Assembly: GCA_013365365.1 (NCBI GenBank)
Contig: JABVXU010000037.1
Coordinates: forward strand, 186,001 to 250,000
Length of the DNA stretch: 64,000 nucleotides
Direction: 5' to 3'
Source: Cruorifilaria tuberocauda
Taxonomy: Eukaryota > Nematoda > Chromadorea > Rhabditida > Onchocercidae
Part shown: positions 24,459-36,900 of the stretch, piece by piece
Numbering within the stretch: the first letter of the stretch is position 1
How the letters are laid out: each line of letters begins with the position of its first letter
Position numbers and translations under genes: made by a program
Notes under the pieces: generated by a model
Seen by the model: the letters and a program-made list of their open reading frames with translations, nothing else
What the model was told of the DNA's origin: nothing
Database searches by the model: none

Positions 24459-26979
24459 ATGATGAATGGAACTGATTGCACGTTGGAAAAAATAGAGAAC
24501 AGCGAAGTAAGTTGAATTATTTAACTTTTCTCAAAAAGGATGTTCGGGCATGGTATGCAGGGATGCAAGCTTCTTTAAATAATTGAAATTGGCTATTGTT
24601 TCATTTTATGAGTTTTGAGCACAGGAATTCTGAAAATGGCGAAGAAACTTATTCATATCAAATTTCGGACATGCTTCCGTAAATCTCATTATTCTTTGTT
24701 TTTTTTTTGCGATATTCTTGCAGCCGTCGTTTTTTTTAGCTTGCTGTTATAAACAATACGGGTTCCGGTTTTTTAAGCAATAAAGAAATAATCGAAGAAG
24801 GCGATACTGTGATTATTTATGTCAATTACGGTACGTCTTATGCAGTGGAGGTGAAGCGTGGTCTCATCCTCACAATGAGATATGGTGCTTTGAAACATGA
24901 ATATCTTATAGGAAAACGGTGAGTTAAACTGGGTGTTTTACTCATAGTAATTACTTAAAATAGCTCAAGAATATTTGGATTGATTTACTCAGTATGATGT
25001 TTGATTAGGAAAAGGATTTTTATGACTTGAAACTGAAATTTTTGAAGAAAATTCCTATTTTTTATTTTCTAGTTATGGATCTCGTATTAGTGCGACAGCG
25101 GGTTATGTTTATGTATTACGTCCCAATGCAGAAATGTGGACACGTGCTTTGCTCCGTCGGACGCAGATTATTTACACACCTGATTGCGCATTAATTCTGA
25201 TGTTATTAGATGTTAGACCGGGATCGGTGAGTTTTCTACATATTCATATGTCTCCTTTTTTGGAGTGACTTTCGTGCTGATTACTATCGAAAATTATAGA
25301 TAGTTTGTGAATGTGGTACGGGAAGTGGTTCTCTTTCACACGCACTAGCAATGGCTATTGCACCTACAGGACACTTATACACACACGATATTGAAGAATC
25401 AAGAGTCAAACAGGTCGAACTCGAGATAATGGTTACCATTATTATTACATATTCGATCTTTTTTATCTAAAATTATTTTCAATCCCTGAAGCCGAGCAAT
25501 GTTCTGCAAGCTACAATAATTTCATCTTCTGTTATTTATTTGCTTCTGATTTCGTTAAGAAATTTACAGAAACACGGATTAGGAAAAATTACTACGTGTG
25601 TGCATCAAAATGTTATCGAACATGGATTTTCTGTGGAGAATGTATGCGATGCAGTCTTTCTGGATCTTCCCGCTCCGTGGGTCGCAATCAGACATGCAAA
25701 GCGTGCGCTGAATCAAACACATGGTGGACGTGTAGTTAGTTTCTCTCCTTGCATTGAACAGGTATTTGACTTTTCATATAGAAAATAACCTGGATAGTAG
25801 AACTTATTTTAAGAATGGAGAAAGTTTTATTCATTTTTTTATTAAGCAGAATAAAGAAAGCAATTTCTTGATTCAGCACTTTATAGAATTGTATTGCAGA
25901 TACAAAGAACATGTAGCGCTCTTCAGTGCGAGGGCTTCGTGCAAATCAGTACAGTGGAGTTAGTGCCAAGAAAGCTAAAAGTAATTATTTTATTTTTTGA
26001 GCTTTGTTCCTTCAATATATTTCACCAATAAAGGATGAAGATAAGGCATACGGAAGAGTTGCATTTGAACTGGTCGCTAAGTAATGTACATTTGCTTGAA
26101 AATATGTTCAAGTAAATTTGAAAATAACATCTGTTATAGTGGTGAGGATTAGTTAGTTTAGATAAAAAGAATAAGAAAGGTGATGTGGAGTACTTGCTTC
26201 TACTATTGCCGCAAGCTTCAGCGGCTGATTTGAAGATGATCTTTATTTCAATAAAGTCCTTCAGGTTGTTTTTAGTAAAATCCTGAATTGATTGAACTCA
26301 ATATACATGGTAATCTAGTCGCTTTACCTTTTTATCGAATTGCAGTAGGTGTGATTAAAGCTTTTCAAACTAGTATTTGTATCACTTCGATGGTGTTAGT
26401 TCGAGGATTGTTTCACATCTATACCATGATTTTCTAGTTTCACTTCTCTTTTTCATTGATATAACACAAAGTAAATGAAATATTAAAGGTATCTGTTGAA
26501 ACAAATAAAACAGTTGGAAAACGAGGAAATTGCGAGGCTTCTAATTTTATACTAAAATTGATTCACACTTTTATGAAATAGGAGGAGTGTAATTTGAGTT
26601 TTGTCGTATGTTGATAATCTTCGATCTGTGTTGCTTTTTCCGCTTAACAGATGTATTTTTTCTTTTTCATATAAAGAGTCTTTCTATAGTTTAATTTTAT
26701 GTGTGCGATATAAATATGGATACGTTGAAATCGCTTAACACGCGAAACATTCCTATCGATAAGAAGAGACATTGGCAAGATAATGGAAGCGGAACTGTGG
26801 AATCGAAAAGGCCCAAACTGGAAGAAGATGTTGTGGCCGTGAAATCCGAAATGCAGTGCGCGAGGGAGCAGAATAACAGCAAGAGCTGCATATCAGCACT
26901 GGTTCCATTTCCAGCAACTCAACCGACACATACTGGTTATATCATTTCTGCAACGTTGTTACCATCAGTATCGTCGTAA
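24459..26979 (+). CDS. TRMT61A: tRNA (adenine-58-N1)-methyltransferase catalytic subunit TRMT61A, 7 exons, about 354 aa
   Basis: With TRM6 this enzyme forms m1A58 in the T loop of tRNAs, stabilising initiator tRNA. Exons are 24459-24506, 24740-24918, 25073-25226, 25300-25431, 25570-25761, 25900-25980 and 26701-26979. Motifs: IIEEGDTVIIYV (N-terminal barrel), SATAGYVYVLRP, RRTQIIYTPD, the SAM site VCECGTGSGSLSHA (residues about 129-142), the motif DAVFLDLPAPW with the proposed catalytic Asp near residue 203, SFSPCIEQIQRTC, and a C-terminal PTHTGYIISAT like the family's HTGYLTFAT. Exons 1-6 join cleanly. The last exon is in phase with exon 6, but no AG lies before its first codon (see findings); a weaker AG at 26762-26763 is an alternative. 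The insert before the C-terminus is lysine and glutamate rich. Confidence 0.92.
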
Positions 26980-27473
26980 TCTTATTGAAGTGTAATCTTT
27001 GTATGCTTGGTTTTTGTGCATTTTTTTATTATCGATTTTAATTTTAAATCTCAGAGTTTATACTATTCAACAAATTGTTCATGGCATTAATCCATGTTTT
27101 TACGTGATAGTAGTTTATTATTACCATGTAGGAGTTTGAATAGTTATAAATATTCTTTGTGATATCAATCCGGTGATTTGTTCTTTCTATCATTTACCCT
27201 TCATTTTTAAAGTTCTTAATGATTGTTTTTGAAGTATTTTCAAAAAATAGTATATGGTTAGGATCATATTGATTAAATTAAATCCTTCTTATAGTCGTCT
27301 TCCTCGCTTTATTGTCCGTGTTTTCACAAGTAAAGATAATAATCCCTTCTTGGTGTCTCATAATAATTCATTTAGGGATATGCTAAATACCATTTTCAAT
27401 CAACTGAGAATATTTGAAAAAAGTGAATTTGACATCTTTTGCTTTTGAATGAACTAATCTCACATTAATATTT

Positions 27474-27479
27474 AATAAA
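27474..27479 (+). terminator. Candidate polyadenylation signal of the VPS25-TRMT61A unit
   Basis: AATAAA about 0.5 kb after the TRMT61A stop. It is a candidate only, since the motif is common in AT-rich DNA. Confidence 0.2.
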
Positions 27480-30085
27480 ATACGAATCAGTCATTCACTT
27501 CAGCATGCATTCCGATAACGAATCACATCCATATATATTCTCACAGGGAAGAGGTTCTCAGTGTCGACCTAAGTCCATTTTGTTTCCTTGTACTTTTTAG
27601 GTGATTTAAAGATCAGGCACAAAATTTTTTTTTTGGCTTATTATTGTAAGATATTTCCATGCTGCGATGATTGAAGTATTTGCGAAATGGCTCTAATCTT
27701 GTTGATCAGGGCCGGATTTTGTTACTTAAAGTGAATAAGCCGTAGTACAATGTGGATTTATTGGTTCTGTATATTTCTGTTCGTTTGGGCTATTACTAAT
27801 CTGTTTTCCTATCAATGATTCAGGTAATTGGTTGCGCACATTAGAGCTTTATCAATAGGATACAAAGTGCTTTTTTTCAAAATTTTCTTAAGACCTAGTT
27901 TTTTCAAAAATGCTTTTAAAATAATATTTCCATGACTTCATATAGGATAGCATTAACTTTCCTTTTTTTCTATGATTGGTTTTTAAATGCAATAAGAAAT
28001 TAGTGTTTGTTTTTTGCTGTTGTGTCATATTCGAAACATGATGAGAGGGAAATTTTCTTATCCTAAACAGATTTAGGTACATGAAGTTGGGTTATGTTCA
28101 CTGAGAATTCTTTTCATTCAAAATGGGACATATATAACAATGATGATCAATCTAGTGTCACAACAAGCAAGTCAATGATTAATTTCCTACAAGATAACAT
28201 TAGTATTTTTTTACTGACAAGTAATTTAGTAGTAATATTTCCGAGTTATACTGCACTTAACAGTGATGAATAAATTTCAAATAAAATTCAAATTATGTGT
28301 GTGAATTTTTCTTGAAATTGAAGGATTCCAGAAATTCTCAGATATTTTTTTTCTAATATTGACTGATCAATAATCGCATACTTTAACACTATGCATATTT
28401 ATTTTCTCTGTTTTTTTCAATTCTCGGCCATAAATAATATCAATATGATTAAGTTGGTCCCTTTTTCTTTTACAAAATCTTCTGCGTACAAATTTGTTCA
28501 TCCCTTTTCCTACAACACATGATAATGTGACGTGTAGTAGCGTTGTCTACCATTGCCAACTACCAACCGCCACCGCCACCGCCACCATCAGCCATCGCCA
28601 CCATCACCGTAACCGTCACGGGTACCGTCACAGTCACTACCACTGCTACCTCTTCTACGGTCGAGGACACTTTTCTCGTTTGCTGAGTAGCAAAGTGGTA
28701 AGCGAATGGAACCCTTTCATTTTTACATTTTTCCTTCATTTCCTCATCCTTCTCTTCTCTTCCTTTCCCACGTTAATCTCTGTGTAAAAGGTTTACAGTA
28801 AGTGTAAGTGTGAAGTAGTTCTAGGTGTGAAATCATCATTTGAAATTGATGAGTAATAGTTAAAGAATTATCTCCGGTTTTTTCTTTAATTTAGTATTAA
28901 ACAATTTTAATTTCTAATTTTTAATATCATTCAAAATGATTCATTATAAATTAAAACAAATTTCATAATAATTGTGTTAATATTGTTTAGAAATGATAGG
29001 GCGAAATTATAGCACTTATAGTAATTAATTTATTGTAAAATCCATGTGCATGTGCTTATGAATGCATAATATTTATGTATGTATTCATGTACATTTAAAA
29101 TATTAATACTTGTCACATTTTTTTCTGGAAATGCATCCCAACGAAATTAAAATCATGAGATATTTTTTGTAAACTGAAAAATTTCGTTCTATTACATTCG
29201 ATATTTTCCTACTACAATTATAGATTTCCATCAAATTCATTTTTCCCCGTTTTTATCAGAAATTGGAAATTGAGATAAATAATTGCCACGCAATCTCGCT
29301 TTCCCATTTCCCCGTTCCATCTCAGCTTCTATTCCTCCGTTATCATCATTATCTTCTCTCTTCTAATCTAAACATCTGTTAAACAGAGCAGGAATGCGAA
29401 TATTGGTCTAAATAATCGGTGCTTTTGTTATTTTCCAGGCCTGACCATTGCATTGGAGAATCTCAAATTTACGCTCTTTTTAACGATAATGGGAATTGTC
29501 GAATTACTATTAATTGCCACGATCACAAAATTACCACCTATTTTTTCTTCTTTTTACACTTTTTATTTCGTTAAATCAAACAAATGAGCAATAAGCATAA
29601 TCAGACAAATGAATGAATAAACAAATACAGATAAGTTATCTTTACTTTTCTGTCCACATATTTTTTATTCTATACATGTTGATTTCTAAATTACTCTTCA
29701 AATTTCTTCGTGTAATTGAACAATTGCTAATTTTAATTAATTATAAGAAATTTACTGTTTAGAGTTCGAAATACTAATAAATTCACTGAAGCTGAAATCC
29801 ATCATAATCGATAATTATTTTACCTTATTACTGCAAAAAATCTCGGTACTTTGATCGAATATAGATGGATAAAACGAAATCAGTTCTGAAATATCCATTA
29901 CCAAAGATTTTTAAGTTTTCATAATTGTTGATCTCTTCATTGAAGTTTATATTAATCATATTATAAGCATAACAGATCAATGCAACTTATTTATTCCATT
30001 CTCGACCTACTTTAACAATTCAATCCGTGTTCATCTTCAACTTCAAAATTTCACTAATTTTTCTTTTAACTGTTATGCTTATATA

Positions 30086-30355
30086 TTAATGACGAAAACT
30101 GAATTTTGTATTAATGAAAAAATGAAAGATCGGAGATCGGTCATTGCAGTGTATCCTAGAAAGCGAAAGTTTATGTCCAACGAAAACCCAGTCAATACAT
30201 ATCGGATCACTTTTCAGCGATTGACAACTGTGATAACCTTTGGCCCTAGATTTATTGATATTATTAAGTTTGACGATTTCTACCGTCTCACGTTTTTCAG
30301 TGTAATTTCTAAGATGCCTGGAAAAGCTATTAAGTTCTATATCATATGTCAATAA
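30086..30355. other. Two fully overlapping antisense open frames of 88 codons
   Basis: The same 267 bp are open in both directions, starting and ending almost together. Composition is visibly less AT-biased than the flanks. On the minus strand, a second open frame (30838-30635, rich in Lys and Asn) lies 280 bases upstream, so an unrecognised or decayed two-exon minus gene is possible. On the plus strand a TCATTGCAG acceptor precedes codons for RKRKFMSNENP. Neither product resembles a known family. Confidence 0.25.
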
Positions 30356-33300
30356 CAGACATTTGCTATGATCTTCAATCTTATATTTATAAATTTATGA
30401 AATTTTTAATCAATCCGACAGTCGACAGATTTAAATATAGTAAATTAAAATAATCACTTATCACTTTATTTCACTAACTTTATCAAAAATACTAGTAGAG
30501 AATGAAATGAAATTATTTGCGAATTGAGTAATAAAGAGAAATTAAGGCGAACGTGGTAGTTTTAGCTGAATAATTCCGTTCTTGCCAATATTTAAAGATT
30601 CATTCAGGATCGTACTGAAAGTACATGACATTTATTAGTATGATATTCGAAATGCTCGGGATTTCTTATCACGGAGATTGAGAAGGATGATGTATGCTTT
30701 ATTATAATTATCTCTGATTGCTTTAGCATCAACAGTACTATCCTTCATTATAACGATTTTTTTTTCGTTTTTTTCCAAATCAATACTGTAAAAGTTTGCA
30801 TGATTTTGATTTTGAACTTTTTTCAAATTTTTTTCCATTCAAAATTTAAATTAATTTATAAGCTATCGATAGGATCATGGCATTACTTGTAAGGAAACCA
30901 TAACTTTTCCATTTCATTATTTGTTTCATATGAAATTATTAGATTAGAGAAAGAGACATTGTGGTATTAATTCCTTAGCAACTTTGAATTATGGGAAGAA
31001 ATTTAATTGTCAAATTTTTAGTTCAGAACATGAAATTAACTTTTAAAACCTCAAAACGAGTAAAAGTTTTATCAATTTCTATATTTCAATGTTTTAAGAA
31101 GAAGGAATGCTTTCGGAAATGGTAATGATTAGAGAAAAAGCCACTTCAATATTTATTATTGTTGTTCTAATACAGCATTGGTGAATAAATAATAACAGAG
31201 TGTAATTGGAAGAGCGATGGAAAAGAGTAAATATTTTGATTTTCGTATTCCTCCCGAAATAATAGCTGAAGAAGCAAATTTATGATTTCCAATTCGTTCA
31301 GCTGAATGAATCAACGATCCTTTTCATTCTTTCAATTTATTCATTGATCAGTTTGATTACATTTTCAATTCTAATTTTGCTCCTTTACTACTGTTGTAAT
31401 GCATATCAATTCATAGTATATGGTCGAAATTCAACGGTCAGTAGTATGAGATGATCTCTTCTCATAACTTTAGAGACATATTGCTTTACGATCAGAATTT
31501 CGACACTTTTATGGGACATATTGCTTTGGGATCGATTCTCTTCGTCAGGCAATATCAATGGGAAATCGGTCGTGAAGAAAAAAGGCAGGGATTGTAGAGG
31601 TCAAGGAACATTGAGATGACCAATAGATTGGGTAACTGACCATTCAATAAATGACAAGCAAAAAGTGGCAAAGAGTAAAGCATAGCATATTACATATCAT
31701 TTGTAAAATAAAATTATCATTTGACCAAAAAGAATCATTTCATATCTTCTTTCCCATAAGTTTTAAAATTATCACTTGATATATCTTCTCTTTTTTGTTA
31801 TCATTTCATATTATCCACAATATGAATTGCTGTTTCACATTGCTACTCAAATTTCAAAATTTTCTTATATTCTGGTGTTATTCAACCGTTATGTAAATTA
31901 ATGGATCAAAATTTTCCTTTTCCAGTAAATTTCAATTCTTCTATGTAAATACAAATAAGAAGCAATTCAATAGTTAATCAATAATTAATAAATTGATAAG
32001 ATAAAATAAAAACTGAAATGAACTGAAAAAAACTGAAATAATTATATGCTTAAAAAATGAAGCAATAAAGGGTTTATTCAAAATTTCCATTCTACTCATC
32101 AATTCACTTACTTGATTGTTTTATAAATTATAATATTTCGGTTACTTGAACCCACTTGAGCCATAGGGATTCTGTCTATCGGATACCTCGTAATTGATAA
32201 AAGCAATATTAGCTAACACATATACTTTATTGAAGTGTAAAGTTAGTTGGCTTAAAAATGAAATTTCGCATATAATGTGAAATGAATTTATTTTTATCAA
32301 AGGAGCATCAACCGACGACAAGACACATAACTTTCTTATCGGAAAAGCTTCAATAAAACAACGGACGTATTCCGATTATTTTGTAAATAAAATTTCTAAA
32401 CAACTTCGTCAAAAAATTTTCATAGCAACAAACCTTTTAATAATATTTGCTTATTTTCACTTTCAGTTTTTCTGACACTTATGAAGTTCTTTTTTCTTTT
32501 TCTCTCAAACATTCTTTGGCTAAGCAAGCATTGTAACTTTGAAAAAAAAGGATCGAAATTTCTCTTTATCATTTGATCAAAAAGTACTTACGGCTATCTG
32601 TATTGGTTGATTGACAGATCGATCCATTCAATTTATTAGCGATTGCAAATATAAAATGTAAAGGAGAAAATTTTCAGAATTTTAATAGTGTCAACCAAAA
32701 AACCAGTACTTTTAATTAAATAATTAATTAATACTCCTGCCCAAGACGAGCACGGATATTATCTTTCAAATTGCATCACTTCTCTCTCTCTCTCTCTCAT
32801 TACACTGTATTCTGAGAAATGTCGGTTAGAAATGCCCGAAAAGAATTACGCATCAAATCTTAAAACCTTTCTGTCCAATAATTATCCCTTCGATTTTCAT
32901 ATATTGTCATGCAAATAGGCCTTTCGCTCAGGCATGAATGAATTGTGGATTATTGGCTAGGCCTAGTTGCCAGGATGGATTGAAATTCGTGGTAACTGAT
33001 AAACAGACGTAACAAAGTAAGGGGAGATATTTAAAGAGAACGATTCGGATATCATGTGTATAGTGTAGGCCTTTCCACACTTAATCATTTCGGAAAAAAA
33101 AGATCTTAGAAAGAGAAAAGTACGAAAGTAAAACTAACAGTTACTTTCTTTTAAGAAAAAAAATAGCAGAGGGACTTTTTTCTTCTCTTTTTTGCCCTAA
33201 TCTAACTCAACAACTAACAGTAAACAATAAACAACCAAATTAGTGCAAAAAAGTTTAAAAATCACAGTTAAAAAAAATTTTAATAATTAATCTTTGATAA

Positions 33301-33950
33301 TATCAGCAATTATTAAAATGCCATCAATTTTCCCACAAACATTTTTTCACTTTAAAATTGGATGTTTTGAATCCCAATCCTATTCTCGTCCAATAAAAGA
33401 AGCAAAGATTTTGGTAAATATCGAGAGTGGAAGAGAGGAAAGGAGGTAGTAGTGAAAAAAAGATTGGAAGAATGATGAAAGTTACAGTTCGAATATGACA
33501 AACGACCGTAACACTCAGCTATGCTACCGTTTTCCACTCAACATAGCTAAATGAAATGAATTCAATCATTAATTTAAACTGACTGTATATGAACTTTCCA
33601 AGGAAACGATTTGTTTTATTTGTTTGTCGAAAACGTTCGAATTTCCACTGCAATGCATGTTCTCTTTGATGAGATTGTTCTTTTGAAAAAAATTTTCTAT
33701 AGAAATTTCAAATGTATTAGCAGCAATATTAGCTAACTTCTTTATCTATTCGATCAATCTTATGCTAATCAATCCTTTTTTAATGAAATCGTTGTTACTA
33801 TTTTTTTGAACATTTAAAATTGAAATAAAAGAAGTTTTGCTTCTATGAAATTCTATGAAAAGTTTTGCTTCTATGAAAATCCAAATGAAATTTTGAAGTT
33901 ATCATTTACAAAGGTTTTCAGCAAAGAAAAAAATGACTTCTCATTATTGT

Positions 33951-36900
33951 TTTCTTCATTTCTCTTCTTCTTCCTCTTCTCTCTCTCTCTTTCTCCCTCC
34001 CTCTCTCTCTCTCTCTCTTTCTTTCTCTTTATGTTTACTTGGCTGTTAATACTTCAATTCATTGTACTAATTAATGAATGAAAGATAAAAATAATAATTT
34101 GCATTCATCAAATTTTCCAGTAAAATCAATTTCGAGAATAGAAGTAACGAAAGATTATCGAATTATTTACCTCTCTTTCTCTCTATCTCTTCTCTTCTTT
34201 CTTTCTTTCTTTCTCTTACATCTCTCAATCTTTTCTCTCTTCTCTCTTTTATCATTTATTCTTAATTTGCAAAAAAAAAACTTTTTCAGGATGAATTAAA
34301 AGTGAAAAGAAGTGTTGTACTGACAGGTCGGAATTTCATTCTTTTGTTTTCTTTTTGTTCAAAGGAAGGAAAAACAATCACTTTTTGTTTGCTTCATTTA
34401 ATTTAACAAAATTTCTCGGCACTTTTTCCTCAAAAATCATTTAATTTAATTAAGCAAGAACGGTGTACGTCAAATTCTCATCAATTTCATTCTTACCTCT
34501 TCCTCCATCTTACTTCAGCTTTACTAAATATATCGACGTGCTGACGGAAGTGTGCGTGCTTATACGTATATATAAATATTTATGTCATGAGTATGTATGA
34601 GTATTTTATGACATGATTTAATTTTGTGCTTGTTAATAAAAATGTTTAATATATTTTATTTTTATCAAATTGTTGACTATGCATTATATGTTCTGTAGAA
34701 TAATTGTGCTGCTAGTATTTTCTGCTTCTAATGAAAATTACTCTAAGAAAAAATTAATACGATTAAAGTGATCGAAGATATTATCGCAATGCTTTCAAAT
34801 CCAGTAAATTGCCTATCATATTATGAACTTCATTAATGTTACTTTATCACGGCAAAATTTAGTTCAAATTTAGATAATCATATGATTATAATCATATTTT
34901 CCATAAACGAATTTTTTTTCTTCCTATCAGTTACTTGTTTTTTCTTTAACTTTCATGAAAATTATATGAAAAGTTTTTTTGCCGTGAAATTTTTTTAGTC
35001 ATGTATTTGTAAGAAAAGTGGAAATCATTCATTTCATTTCTGAACTTTTAATCTTCGAGTTAAAGCGGGGCGTTTTTTCTCCTCGAGAAAATTAGAGCAA
35101 AAACATTTTCTCGTTGTAGTCTAGAAAATTTCCTTCTCAAAAAACAACTGACACCTTCTCTACATGAATGATCATGTTTTAATAAAAGAAAGAAAACAGA
35201 ACAAAATGAAAAAACAAAAATTGCTTTTATTTATTTCTTTTATTCTTTCTTTGAATACATTAATAATATTGATAGAACGAAAGGAAATGAAAATTTTGTG
35301 AAATGCTATAAATTTTAGTTAAATTTATAAAAAGATCAAGACGTTTTTTCTGTTCTTTTAATTGCAATTATCAATCATTTTAATAAGCATCAAAGTTTAT
35401 GTTGCGATGATTTGATATGATATGGAGGAAATAAACTTCAATTAAGCTAGCTTATCATGCTACTCCTTTCATCTCATTCCGAAAGAATTTTTTTCATAAA
35501 AATAATGGCACAGCTGTTTTGATTGTGATATATTTTCGTTCTCAAATTTCATTTTTGTCTTAGAATATTATCATTTCATACAATTACTCCTGATACCTTT
35601 TCATTGTTTTGAGTTAATTATTTCGGTTGAATGTATTACAGTCTTTCATTTCTCCAGCAATACTTCGCCAGTTTTTGTCCTTTATTTTTCTAAATTTATC
35701 ATTCCATTAAAAGAATGAAGGAATTGATGATCCTGTTAAGAGGAAATAAGAATTTTATGGCTCTTGCATATATACACAAATATCACTCGGATAGAAGGAA
35801 CCATTTAATTTTTATTTCTTCACTTGCCCAACGTAACCAAAACTACCTTACCTTATCCAACCCTGTCCTTCTTTATTCCTTATCATATTCTATCAGTGTT
35901 TTCCCCTCATCACTTTATTCATTTCTTAATCAAAGAAAAATTTGACTCTGAAACCTCCCACTACCAATTTTCTTTCCTCTTTTTAATTTTCAATTACTCG
36001 CAGAATTTTTGTTTTGCTACCGCGCATATTTAAACACATGCACATACGCACATTCATATACGTACGTATGTGTATGCGTGTATACTTTATATTCCATCTA
36101 CGCTTTATTCATTACCAGTCTAACATCTCTCTACTATTAATTCAAAAACCTATTTACTGAAAATTTGTATCAATTACTTTTATTCTTTTTGTTATCCGAA
36201 TGATATCAATCTAACCAATGACATTTGTACTTTATTAAAGTTAATCGTTATGAAATTACCCAAGTTTCAAATTGCTTCACTTACTAATTTCTATGACATT
36301 ATCCAGTAATTGTTTTAACGAAGAGTAAACAAGGAGTAAAGTTTTTTATCAGAATCCTTACTGCTATCGTCTTATCATTTGTTGTAACGAGTTTTAACGA
36401 AGAGTAAACAATATCCCCTGATCTTACACTTGAAGGAAACTTAAATAACTATGAATGCATAAATAAAAATAGTAATCGCATCGCTTGATTCGGAATTTTA
36501 ATAACTTTTGGCTGATTAATTACTTTATGTTGAAACCGAAAACGATTCCAAATATTTCAAATCAAATTCCGCAGCTGAACATATTAATTACACGTCAATT
36601 TCCCTTTCCTTTGCTGTGACAGTAATGATTTTTTCGTAATTCAGCAATCACTTGCAATTATAGCACAATGATTCAAACTTTGATCTTTCACTAACTGAAC
36701 AATAAAAAAAATCAGATACAGAAAACTCTGTAAACATTATGCAAATGGAAGAGAAATATTTAGGATAAATTTAAAAACCATCGACTAGTTCTATTTTGCT
36801 CTTCTACATTTCGGTTCAACAATTCAATTATTGATATTTAAATATCAAAATATTTAATGAAAAACCTGAACTACCATATAAATTGATGAATTTCGATATA

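Larger units (their letters stand above)
26980..33950. other. Gene-poor region, part 1
   Basis: After the TRMT61A 3' UTR no protein family is recognised. Contents include a degenerate GCC/CAC-rich minisatellite at about 28548-28670, a pair of long antisense frames at 30086-30355 with a further minus frame at 30635-30838, a short local duplication of GACATATTGCTTT at about 31490 and 31519, and (TC)n at 32780-32798. The rest is unstructured AT-rich sequence. It may be intergenic or part of large introns. Confidence 0.5.

Noticed and set aside
28494..28787. 97-codon plus frame with a His/Arg/Thr-rich repeat
   Set aside because: Explained by a degenerate GCC/CAC minisatellite. No recognisable domain.
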